Shown one piece after another: positions 1 to 9,326 of a stretch of DNA of 64,000 bases (positions are counted from its first letter, which is position 1; each line of letters begins with the position of its first letter). The position numbers and the translations under genes are program-made. Source of the stretch: Triticum aestivum (lineage: Eukaryota; Streptophyta; Magnoliopsida; Poales; Poaceae); contig NC_057804.1 of NCBI RefSeq assembly GCF_018294505.1, positions 251,264,219 through 251,328,218 on the forward strand, in the 5' to 3' direction. The notes below the pieces were generated by a model, which saw only the letters and a list, made by a program, of their open reading frames with translations, was not told the DNA's origin and searched no databases.

Positions 1-1251
1 TCCTTGAACGAGCATCTTGAGTTCTTGACATGGCTTGTGAGGCAGCTAATTTTTTTATATTGATCTATACCCTCCTTCAGAATATAAGATGATATCACAT
101 ATATTATGATGAATAGACATTGAATGGTTTTTTCAATTGCAGTGGCTATTGTTTACCTTCCCTGCGGAAGAGGAATCATATGCTTCAGCAAGGCAGGCTT
201 TATTGTAGATCAGTTCATCTTGCCAATGTTTCTGTCATATACTCCCTCCGTTCCAAAATATAAGTCTTTTTAGACATTTCAAATGGACTATAACAAATGG
301 ATGTATGTAGACATATTTTAGAGTGTAGATTCACTCATTTCGCTCCATATGTAGTCACTTGTTGGAATCTCTAAAAAGACTTATATTTAGGAACGGAGGG
401 AGTATATTTATATGCTCTAGTTCTTCAAGACTTGCATTGATTTCTTCTCCAGAAATTTGTGTGCTCTTGCTCCTGCAGGAAGGATTGATGGATTTCGCTG
501 CTCTTGGCTTGATAAAATTTAGCATTTCTAGGTTTTATGTTTACTTTTTCATGATACAGTCTCACTATGTAATTGCTAATTAGAATTTAGAATCATATTC
601 AGTCTATACATATTTAAGGAGATATCCAGTTCCATGAATGGCGAAGAATTTCCGGTCAACCACAAGGATTTCTCAAAAATGTGATGTTCAAATTTGAAGA
701 GTTAAATTCTTTGCTAGAGCAGAAGGTGCTAGCCTCGGAAGAGGATATAATGTGATAAATTTGTGTTAACATTTTTTGCAGCTTCACTTCCCATTAGTGT
801 GCAATTATTGCTTTTTTCACGTGGCTATATATTTACGATAATTTCTATCATTCTGTTGTACAAATTTATGGGCATGGCAAATTAACTTGTATCATGTACT
901 CATATGTATACTAATGAACATTCTATACCTTCAGTTTTTCTTCCTTTTAGATGTCTTTGTGGCCACTAATGGTTCTATCATATCATTTTTTTTCAGTATT
1001 ATCCTTGACGCATTTTATTTTTGTCATTGGAAATGCATGTGTTGTGTTTTTATTTTATTTTTTTATTTTCCCTGGCAATAAGATTGTCATATATGCGTTG
1101 TATCAACCAAATTTGTAGGTGAGCATTTACTGAGTGTGAAGTTCTCCTCAACTCATAGCTTTGTTTATGCAAAATTAACTTCTGTAATTCATGTGAAATA
1201 TAGTTATACCAATATGATTATTTTATTATACAAATTGACAGGCACAGCAAC
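1..1251. other. Unassigned AT-rich sequence with possible gene remnants
   Basis: This is the only sizeable stretch I cannot place in a large transposable element. No long ORF is present. Two short coding-like pieces stand out. One opens after a splice-acceptor-like TTTTTTCAATTGCAG at 128-142 and reads 21 codons (143-205, including FTFPAEEESYASARQ) to a TAG at 206-208. The other reads about 40 codons to a TGA at 753-755 and ends with ELNSLLEQKVLASEEDIM. The first bases (from 2) also read open as LNEHLEFLTWLVRQL. These could be the last exons of a host gene, but I do not recognise the protein. Stowaway elements, one of which lies here, often sit near genes. Confidence that this is genic is low; an old degraded repeat is equally possible. 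Confidence 0.3.
242..402. mobile_element. Stowaway-type MITE (Tc1/Mariner, non-autonomous)
   Basis: A 161-bp element starts CTCCCTCCGTTCC and ends with the inverted repeat GGAACGGAGGGAG. It is flanked by the dinucleotide TA at 240-241 and 403-404, the Stowaway target duplication. It has no coding capacity. Its middle (the stretch with tagagtgtagattcactcattt) is the reverse complement of the matching part of the MITE at 38545-38704, so both belong to one family in opposite orientation. Confidence 0.93.
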
Positions 1252-1958
1252 GCCGCCATCGATGATCTAGTAATTTCATAAGTTCATCCATCTTTCCACT
1301 CAAAACATTAATTTCTTCAATCGCATGCATTTTTTTACTAGTAGAAGATCTTTCGGTTATATTATCCAAGAGTTTAGTAGCTTCTCCTAAGGTGATTTCC
1401 ATGAAAGTACTCCCGCGGCCGAATCTAAAAGATTTATAGAAGCAAAATTTAATCCGTCATAAATTTTTTGTATAATCATCCACAAATTTAAACCATGAGT
1501 AGGGAATTTCGTATCATCAGTTTCATCCTTTTCCGAGATTGTGCAACATGCTCATGATCAAGTTGTTTAAAATTTTTAATCTCGTTCCAAAGTTTAGGAA
1601 AATATTTGAAAATAAAAGCATCTTTACACTTATTCCATGAATCAATACTATTTTTAGGCAAAGACGAAAACCAAGTTTTAGCACAATCTCGTAGTGAGAA
1701 CGGAAATAGTTCCAATTTAACAATATCATTATTTACATCTTTTTTCTTTTGCATATCACACAAATCAACGAAATTGTTTAGATGGGATGCGGCATCTTCA
1801 CTAGGAATGCCAGAAAATTGATCTTTCATAACAAGATTCAGCAAAGCAGCACTAATTTCACAAGATTCCGCACTAGTGGCGGGAGCAATCGGAGTACAAA
1901 TAAAATCATTAATATTAGTATTGGAAAAGTCACACAATTTGGTATTCTCTTGATCCAT
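1252..1958 (-). pseudogene. Retrotransposon gag remnant
   Basis: The open part (1488-1958, 156 aa, starting MDQENTKL) carries a Retrotrans_gag-like core: residues about 55-125 include VKLELFPFSLRDCAKTWF, then SLPKNSIDSWNKCKDAFIFK and YFP. This is the capsid region of gypsy Gag, which packages element RNA into virus-like particles. After a frameshift near 1500 the reading continues in another frame to about 1252 (LNLWMIIQKIYDGL and later), with more stops, until the element is truncated. The neighbouring plus-strand copy at 3689-4830 carries a different gag-protease ORF, so the two half-elements are different variants (probably autonomous and non-autonomous) of one LTR family. Confidence 0.85.
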
Positions 1959-2164
1959 TGTGACAAAGCAAGCAATCTAACACACGAGCAATCAAAAGGC
2001 AAACAAAAAGACGAACGGGAGAAGGGCGAAGAAAAGGGCAGATCTTTTCGGAAATCGTTTGAAAAGCGGGGAGAGGAAAACGAGAGGCAAATGGAAAATA
2101 ATGTAATGCAAGAGATGAGAGTTTTATGATGGGTACTTGGTATGTCTTGACTTGGCGTAGATCT

Positions 2165-2181
2165 CCCCGGCAACGGCGCCA
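2165..2181 (-). other. Primer-binding site (tRNA-Asp type)
   Basis: On the minus strand this reads TGGCGCCGTTGCCGGGG, the complement of the 3' end of plant tRNA-Asp. It lies 11 bp downstream of the LTR end at 2193, where minus-strand DNA synthesis would start. This primer type is usual for Athila-related Triticeae gypsy elements. Confidence 0.85.
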
Positions 2182-2192
2182 GAAATTCTTCA

Positions 2193-2628
2193 TGCTACTT
2201 TTTGAGCTTGCATTGGTTTTTCCCTTGAAGAGGAAAGGATGATGCAGCAAAGTAGAGATAAGTATTTCCCTCAGTTAGAGAACCAAGGTATCAATCCAGT
2301 AGGAGACAACACACAAATCACTAATATGTGCACAAAAAATCAAACAACTTGCACCCAACGCGATAAAGGGGTTGTCAATCCTTTCACGGTCACTTGCAAA
2401 AGTGAGATCTGATAGAGATAGATCAAACTAAACAAAAGATAAAGTAAATATTTTTGGGTTTTTCGATTTATAGATCTAAAAGTAAAAGATTGCAAAATAA
2501 TAGATCAGAAACTTATATGATTGAAGATAGACCCAAGGGCCATAGGTTTCACCAGAGGCTTCTCTCAAGATAGCAAATAATACGGTGGGTGAACAAATTA
2601 CTGTCGAGCAATTGATAGAAAAGCGCAA
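2193..2628 (-). repeat. Partial 5' LTR (3' portion), minus strand
   Basis: The plus strand begins TGCTAC, the complement of the LTR terminus GTAGCA, and follows the LTR at 7752 closely to about 2628. There the similarity stops and an inverted copy begins. This fragment is an inverted repeat of 3055-3478. Confidence 0.85.
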
Positions 2629-2631
2629 ATA

Positions 2632-3478
2632 ATATTTGAATCTCCTCTGAATTATTTTATGTGTGATTAAGTTATCTTTGCAAGTCTCTTCGAATTATCA
2701 GTTTGGTTTGGCCTACTAGATTGATCTTTCTTGCAATGGGAGAAGTGCTTAGCTTTGGGTTCAATCTCGCGTTGTCCTTTCCCAGTGACAGCAGGGGCAG
2801 CAAGGCATGTATTGTATTGTTGCCATCGAGGATAAAAAGAAGGGGTTTATATCATATTGCATGAGTTTATCCCTCTACATCATGTCATCTTTCTTAATGC
2901 GTTACTCTATTCTTTATGAACTTAATACTCTAGATGCATGTTGGATAGCGGTCGATGTGTGGAGTAATAGTAGTAGTTGCAGGCAGGAGTCAGTCTACTT
3001 ATCACGGACGTGATGCCTATATACATGATCATGCCTAGATAATCTCATAATTATTCACTTTTCTATCAATTGCTCGACAGTAATTTGTTCCCCCACCGTA
3101 ATACTTATGCTATCTTAAGGGAAGCCACTAGTGAAACCTATGGCCCCCGGGTCTATCTTTTATCATATAAGCTTTCAATCTACTTTTATTTGCATATTTT
3201 ACTTTTCCAATTTATATCATAAAAATATCAAAAATATTTATCTTATCATATTATCTCTATCAGATCTCACTTTCACAAGTGGTCGTGAAGGGATTGACAA
3301 CCCCTTTATTGCGTTGGTTGCGAGGTTCTTGATTGTTTGTGTAGGTGCGTGGGACTTTTGAGGAACCTCTTACTGGATTGACACCTTGGTTCTCAATAAC
3401 TGAGGGAAATACTTACGCTACTTTGCTGCATCACCCTTTCCTCTTCAAGGAAAACCAACGCAAGCTCAAGACGTAGCA
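2632..3478 (+). repeat. Partial LTR (3' portion), plus strand
   Basis: It matches the reverse complement of 7752-8595 and ends GACGTAGCA at 3478, directly before the primer site. Its outer part (3055-3478) is inverted relative to 2193-2628. Confidence 0.88.
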
Positions 3479-3489
3479 AGAATGATTTC

Positions 3490-3507
3490 TGTCGCCGTTG
3501 CCCGGGA
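3490..3507 (+). other. Diverged primer-binding site (tRNA-Asp type)
   Basis: It reads TGTCGCCGTTGCCCGGGA, with substitutions relative to the TGGCGCCGTTGCCGGGG of the neighbouring copy. It lies 11 bp after the LTR end. The mismatches suggest decay after insertion. Confidence 0.75.
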
Positions 3508-3688
3508 GGTCTTCGCTCAAGTCAAGACATACCAAGTACCCATCACAAACTTATCTCCCTCGCATTACATTATTTGCCATTTGCCTCTCGTTTTCCTCTC
3601 CCTCACTTCACACTTGTCATTTTATTTGCCCTCTCTTTCCCAATCTCCTCTCTCTTTTGCTTGTCTTCTTGTGTGCCTTTTTGCTCTT

Positions 3689-4830
3689 ATGGCTTTGCCT
3701 AAGAACTCCGACCTTCATCTTAGAAGGTTGGAAGAGATTGAATTGAACGCTAGAAGTTTTATGACTTTACAATTTGAGCATAATAATTTCTTTAGAAAAG
3801 AGCTTAAAGAACAAAAAAGCTTTATGGAGTATATGAACAAAGAGCTTGATGATATGTCCAAGGAATTTTATGGTTTGAATTCTCAAATTACTCGTCTTGA
3901 AAAATCAATAGCCCAATTTTCTGATAAGCAAGCTACCTTGGTCAATAAGATGGCTACCAAACCAGAAGGGTTAGGAGAAAATAATGATGAAGATCTAAAA
4001 GTTATTGATGTGTCCCCTATTAAAACTTTGTTTTGCAATATGAATCTTAATAATGATGGGACTGGAGATGAGTCAACTTTAGTTAAAAGGCGTCCCAATG
4101 ATTCGGAATTTTTAAATCTTGATACTAAATTTGGTAAAAGTGGGATTGGAGAGGTCAGGACTTTAAATAGCATTGAACCCACTATCTTGGATTTCAAGGA
4201 ATTTAATTATGATAATTGTTCTTTAGTAGATTGTATTTCCTTGTTGCAATCCGTGTTGAATTCTCCTCATGCTTATAGTCAAAATAAAGCTTTTACCAAA
4301 CATATTGTTGATGCCTTGATGCAATCTTATGATGAAAAACTTAATTGGGAAGTTTCTATACATAGAAAACTTTATGATGAGTGGGAACCTACTATAAAAA
4401 TTAAAATTAAAGATCATGAGTGCTATGATTTGTGTGATTTAGGTGCTAGTGTTTCCACGATTCCGAAAACTTTATGTGATATTCTAGGTTTCCATGATTT
4501 TGATTATTTCTCTTTAAATTTGCACTTTGTGGATTCCACCATTAAAAAGCCTATGGGAAGGATCAATGATGTTCTTATTGTTGCAAATAGGAACTATGTG
4601 CCCGTAGATTTTATCGTTCTTGACATAGATTGCAATCTTTCTTGTCCTATTATTCTTGGTAGACCTTTCCTTAGAACGATTGATGCAATTATTGATATGA
4701 AGGGAATATTAGATTCCAATTTCCATTAAGGAAAGGAATGGAGCACTTTACAAGAAAGAAAGTCAAATTACCTTATGAATCTATCATGCGAGCTACTTAT
4801 GAATTGAGTGCCAAAGATGGCACTACTTAG
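3689..4830 (+). pseudogene. Gag-protease ORF of a non-autonomous gypsy element (frameshifted)
   Basis: I start at the ATG at 3689 (MALPKNSDLH) rather than at an upstream in-frame ATG (3482), which lies in the primer site; the minus-strand copy also starts MALPK. The N-terminal 100 residues are charged and helical (LEEIELNARSF, FRKELKEQK), consistent with a coiled coil. Residues 250-254 are DLGAS, the active-site signature of a retropepsin-like aspartic protease, followed by STIPKTLCDILGF and the flap-distal PIILGRPFLRT. A deletion near 4705 shifts the frame and gives an early stop at 4727-4729; in the minus-strand copy the ORF continues about 40 codons to the TAG equivalent to 4828-4830. No reverse transcriptase or integrase follows. 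Confidence 0.82.
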
Positions 4831-5571
4831 ATCTATCCTCGATTTTATGCCTAGCTAGGGGCGTTAAACGATAGCGCTAGTTGGAGGCAACCCAATTTTA
4901 TCTTTGTTTTTTTAGTTTTTGCTTCTGTTTAGTAATAAATATTTCATCTACCTTCTGTTTAGATGTGTTTTTATGTTTTAATTAGTGTTTGTACCAAGTA
5001 GAACCTATAGGATAACCTATGGTGATAGTTAATTTGATTCTGCTGAAAAACAGAAACTTTGCACGCACAAAAATAATTCTAGTAATTCACATGAACATGA
5101 TTGTGCGTTGATTCTTTTTTCTGTAGATAATAGACAAATTTCCCAGGACTTCCTATTTTGGTAGGATTTTTAGAGTTCCAGAAGTATTCGAGAGTTACAG
5201 ATTTCTACAGACTGTTCTGTTTTTGACAGATTCTGTTTTTCGTGTGTTGTTTGCTTATTTTGATGCATCTATGGCTAGTATGTAGGGGTATGAACCATAG
5301 AGAAGTTGGAATATAGTAGGTGTAACACCAATATATATAAAGAATGAATTCATTACAGTACCTTATGTGGTGGTTTTTCTTTCTTACACTAACGGAGCTT
5401 ATGAGATTTCCTGTTGAGTTTTGTGTTGTGAAGTTTTCAAGTTTTGGGTAAAGAATTGATGGACTATGGAATAAGGAGTGGCAAGAGCCTAAGCTTGGGG
5501 ATTCCCATGACACCCCAAGATATTCAAGGATAACCAAAAGCCTAAGCTTGAGGATGCCCCGGAAGGCATCC
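4831..5571 (+). other. Non-coding 3' region of the truncated gypsy element
   Basis: There is no credible ORF. The stretch matches the minus strand of 11455-12203 closely, including the pyrimidine-rich part after 4900 and the CCAAGCTT-containing repeats near 5490-5560. It stops at 5571 where the large array is inserted; 5567-5571 (catcc) should be one copy of that array's target duplication. Confidence 0.75.
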
Positions 5572-5893
5572 TGTAAGAACCGTCAAAATTAGATAACGAT
5601 AATTTTAACGGCATTGCCCAAACATTAATTAAAATAATGGAAACACCTGACATTTAATTTTTATTATAGCAAATAACATTTGACCATGCACAACAAAATA
5701 TTTTCCAAACCTTCATATGTTCTACAAATTTATAATCAGATCTTGGTCTCATTTTTTTCACATAAAGTAAATGCCAACTAATGGCCAGCCAAGCAAATTA
5801 CACTTGTCCCTAGTACCACCTACAAGAGACACAAGTGGAGGCATGCATGCAAGCCTAACCACGCATGCATGCCAATGTAATGCCTCTCCAAAC

Positions 5894-5901
5894 TATAAAT
5901 A
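5894..5901 (+). promoter_or_regulatory. LTR1 TATA box
   Basis: TATAAATA followed by AGGAGCCG lies 322 bp into the LTR. The matching site is intact in LTR3 (48219) and changed to TACAAATA in LTR2 (37680). It probably positions the start of the genomic transcript, giving a very long R-U5. Confidence 0.6.
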
Positions 5902-6883
5902 GGAGCCGTTCCTTTCATTGTGGTCCATTCCACCTCACACACACACATACACCGGAGTATCCCCACCACTTGCCTTTTCACCTTCTGCCACACTATTTTC
6001 CTTCATTGTGTTGAAGCCCTTTGGGCTGCATGCGCCACCAGGTACTAATCAAGTACCTTGTTGTGTTACCCTTTTTGCTTGACTTCTTATCTATCTTCAC
6101 CTCGGTTTGAATCAGTCCATGAGCCTCTATTCACCTCGATCTATTTACCTTGCTGTAAGAAGAACAAAATGTTTGTGTAAACACCCAAGTTAATCAAAAC
6201 TAATTAGATCAATTGCAAAAGCTTGTAAAAGTTTCTATGAATGACATCTACGGCTGGTACTAGATCTAACATGCCAAGAATCAAATCCTAAGTACTAGTA
6301 ACTTGCTAAGACATGTATGTGTGTATCCAAAAGATCAATCTTCCTGTGTATACTACCTTGTTCTAATTATTAATCCCCGCCAATCTGTAGCAAACATTGA
6401 GTGATTGATGTTTATAATCTACTCACAAGTAATTAATTTTGGAGTTTCACTGCCACTATTTGCTTCTATATGGTGTTCAAGGATGAGTAGCACTAGTTAG
6501 GAACAACATTTAGATCTAATCAGTAGCAATACCATGACCACGCCATAGATTAAATCTTGATTAATTTCGTGGCCTTGAGATAAACAAAGAGAATGAAGGC
6601 AATATGGCTGAGTGGGCAGTAGTAGGGCCTGAGATAAAATGAACAATATATGCACACCCACGTTGACATCTAGCAAGCACTTGATGTGAAATTTGGAACA
6701 CTTGATGGAGAAGGAATTAGAATTAGTACTTACCAGTAGTAGCAGCAGATTGTGGCTAGTCCACACCGTTAGCAGCAGAGCCATGTGACCGAGCAGCGCC
6801 GGTGAAGCCGCACACGCCCGACGCCCGTGGTTGCACGCCTCGTGCGTGTGGCTACGCTGGGGGAGGATATAGGCATGGAGACG

Positions 6884-7078
6884 TCATTGCCCTGCAGCCG
6901 GTGGCAAGCCCACCGGACCTGAATTAGGCGGCGGTAGGATTGAGTGGTGGCGACGTTTTTGGCGGCGGTGGATAAAGTAAATAGGGGGAAATGGTAGAGG
7001 GAGACGAGGAGAATCTATAGGTGTACACCGTGTCGCCGGAGATGCCCGGATGGGGCAGATCGAGGCGGCGGCGGCCAT
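6884..7078 (-). other. Antisense gene-like ORF in LTR1 (broken copy)
   Basis: On the minus strand a CT-rich leader (7079-7140, with a (CT)n run) precedes ATGGCCGCC and an ORF beginning MAAAASICPIRASPAT, basic and proline-rich. The same ORF reads 108 codons in LTR2 (38737-39060) and 107 codons in LTR3 (49080-49403); here small indels near 6885-6895 end it after 64 codons. Downstream, GTAAGTA (6725-6731, minus) makes a good splice donor. The product is not recognised. It may be a captured host 5' exon or a chance GC-rich ORF. Confidence 0.4.
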
Positions 7079-7751
7079 GCTCTGTTCTTAGGGAGAGAGA
7101 GAGAGAGGTGGATGGTTGGTTCTGTTCTTGGGATAGCAGAGAACACGAGGAGAGAAATGAGCTGGGTTCAACGAGTAAGAGCATCTCCAGCCGCCCCCAA
7201 CAGGCCCTCCAGGCGACTTTTTCAGTGCCGGCGCCAAAAAAACGTCCAATCGCGCCCCCAGGACGACGAAAAGTGCCGGTTCAGCCCTTTTTTCCGCCCG
7301 GCGGCCACAGGTCTTACCCGGCGCACTGGGGGCGATCGGGGGCTCCGGCACAAGGGAAAAGCGCGGCTGGCCCATGTCGTCAGGTGAAAAGTCAAGATTT
7401 TCTTCCCCGACTCGCCTCCCACCCCTCCCCCCTCCCGCGCCCTCGGCCGCCACAAGCTATATCCCGGTGCCGCCCCGCCGCCCTTCACCGCTAGATAGCC
7501 ATTCCTCGCCGGAAAAATAGCAGAGGTTCACCGCGGCAGCCCCTCCGACAGCAGTTGGGCGTTTCCGGCCGCCGTTTTCGGCCGCGGAGGGGCAGTTTAG
7601 CGGCGGGTGCATGCCCACCGGGCGCAAGGTGTTCGGTGATTTGCCTGCTTCGGCGATGGACTCGGATGACGAGGAAGCACTCGCCACGCTACTGGAGGAG
7701 GAAGCCGAGGCCGACGTCCAGGAAGAAAGACCATCTCATGGTGCTCGCCGC

Positions 7752-9326
7752 TGCTACGTCTTGAGCTTGTGTTGGTTTTCCTTGAAGAGGAAAGGGTGAT
7801 GCAGCAATAGTAGCGTAAGTATTTCCCTCAGTTTTTGAGAACCAAGGTATCAATCCAGTAGGAGGCTCCTCAAAAGTCCCACACACCTACACAAACAAAC
7901 AAAGAACTCGCAACCAACACAATAAAGGGGTTTGCAATCCCTTCACGGCCACTTGCGAAAGTGAGATCTGATAGAGATAGTATGATAAGATAAATATATT
8001 TTGGTATTTTATAATATAGATGCGAAAAGTAAAGATGCAAATAAAGGTAGATTGAAAGCTTATATGATAAAAGATAGACCCGGGGGCCATAGGTTTCACT
8101 AGTGGCTTCTCTCAAGATAGCATAAGTATTAAGGTGGGTGAACAAATTACTGTTGAGCAATTGATACAAAATCGAATAATTATGAGATTATCTAGGCATG
8201 ATCATGTATATAGGCATCACGTCCGTGACAAGTAGACCAACTCCTGCCTGCATCTATTACTAATACTCCACACATCGACCGCTATCCAGCATGCATCTAG
8301 AGTATTAAGTTCATAAGAATAGAGTAACGCATTAAGAAAGATGACATGATGTAGAGGGATAAACTCAAGCAATATGATATAAACTCCATCTTTTTATACT
8401 CGATAGCAACAATACAATACGTGCCTTGCAACCCTTTCTGTCACTGGGTAAGGACACTGTAAGATTGAACCCAAAGCTAAGCACTTCTCCCATGGCAAGA
8501 AAGATCAATCTAGTAGGCCAAACCAAACTGATAATTCGAAGAGACTTGCAAAGATAACTCAATCATACATAAGAGAATTTAGAGAAGATTCAAATATTTC
8601 TCATAGATAAACTTGATCATAAACCCACAATTCATCGGATCTCGACAAACACACCGCAAAAAGAGTTTACATCGAATAGATCTCCACAAGAGAGGGGGAG
8701 AACGTTGTATTGAGATCAATGAATAGAGAAGAAGCCATGTTGCTAATAACTATGGACCCGAAGGTCTGTGGTAAACTACTCACAACTCATCGGAGGGGCT
8801 ATGGTGTTGACGTAGAAGCCCTCCGTGGCCGATTCCCCCTCCGGCGGAGCACCGGGGAACGCTCCAAGATGGGATCTTGCGGATACCGAAGGTTATGGCG
8901 GTGGAAATTGTTTTTCATTGGCTCCCTGGATGTTTTCAGGGTACGTAGGTATATATAGGATGAAGAAGTACGTCGTGGCCGCTCGTGGGGCCCAAGAGAC
9001 AGGGGGCGCGCCCAGGAGGAGTGGGTGCGCCCTGCTATCTCCTGGCTGCCTTGATTGCTTCTTGACTTGCACTCCAAGTCCTATGGATCACGTTCGTTCC
9101 AAAAATCACGCTCCCGAAGGTTTCATTCCGTTTAGACTCCGTTTGATATTCCTTTTCTTCGAAATACTGAAATAGGCAAAAAAACAGCAATACGGGCTGG
9201 GCCTCCGGTTAGTAGGTTAGTCCCGAAAATAATAGAAATGTGTAAAATAAAGCCCATAAATATCCAAAAGGGGTAATATAATAGCATGGAACAATAAAAA
9301 ATTGTAGATACGTTGGAGACGTATCA
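7752..9326 (-). repeat. 3' LTR of the minus-strand gypsy element
   Basis: It is 1575 bp long, runs TGCTACGTC (7752) to GACGTATCA (9326) on the plus strand, and pairs with 13522-15042. It is longer than its partner mainly by a GC-rich block around 8975-9040. Confidence 0.93.

Larger units (their letters stand above)
1252..2628 (-). mobile_element. Truncated Ty3/gypsy element, Sabrina/WHAM-like, minus strand
   Basis: Reading leftwards on the minus strand, this fragment contains the 3' part of a 5' LTR (2193-2628), a tRNA-Asp-type primer-binding site (2165-2181) and a degraded gag (1252-1958). It is cut at both ends: the left end stops inside gag-derived sequence, and the right end stops inside the LTR, where it meets an oppositely oriented LTR of the same family. 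The LTR matches those at 7752-9326 and 13522-15042, which show the full TGATACGTCTCC...GTAGCA ends. I found no target-site duplication for the fragment. The family name is from memory; the gypsy assignment is firm. Confidence 0.85.
2632..5571 (+). mobile_element. Truncated gypsy element, same LTR family, plus strand
   Basis: From left to right: the 3' part of an LTR (2632-3478), a diverged tRNA-Asp-type primer site (3490-3507), a gag-protease ORF (3689-4830) and a non-coding 3' stretch. It ends abruptly at 5571, where the chromovirus array begins with TGTAAGAACC. The sequence just before the break (5460-5571) is the reverse complement of 11461-11575 in the full minus-strand copy, so the rest of this element should reappear beyond the right edge of the window. 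There is no pol, matching the copy at 7752-15042, so this is a non-autonomous derivative. Confidence 0.88.

Noticed and set aside
3482..3688. N-terminal extension of the gag-protease ORF from the upstream ATG at 3482
   Set aside because: It translates the primer-binding site and leader; both copies share the MALPK start, which fits the family better.
7021..7494. 157-codon plus-strand ORF across the LTR1/Harbinger boundary
   Set aside because: It starts in the LTR antisense block and runs across the transposon terminus into GC-rich transposon sequence; the other LTRs lack it.
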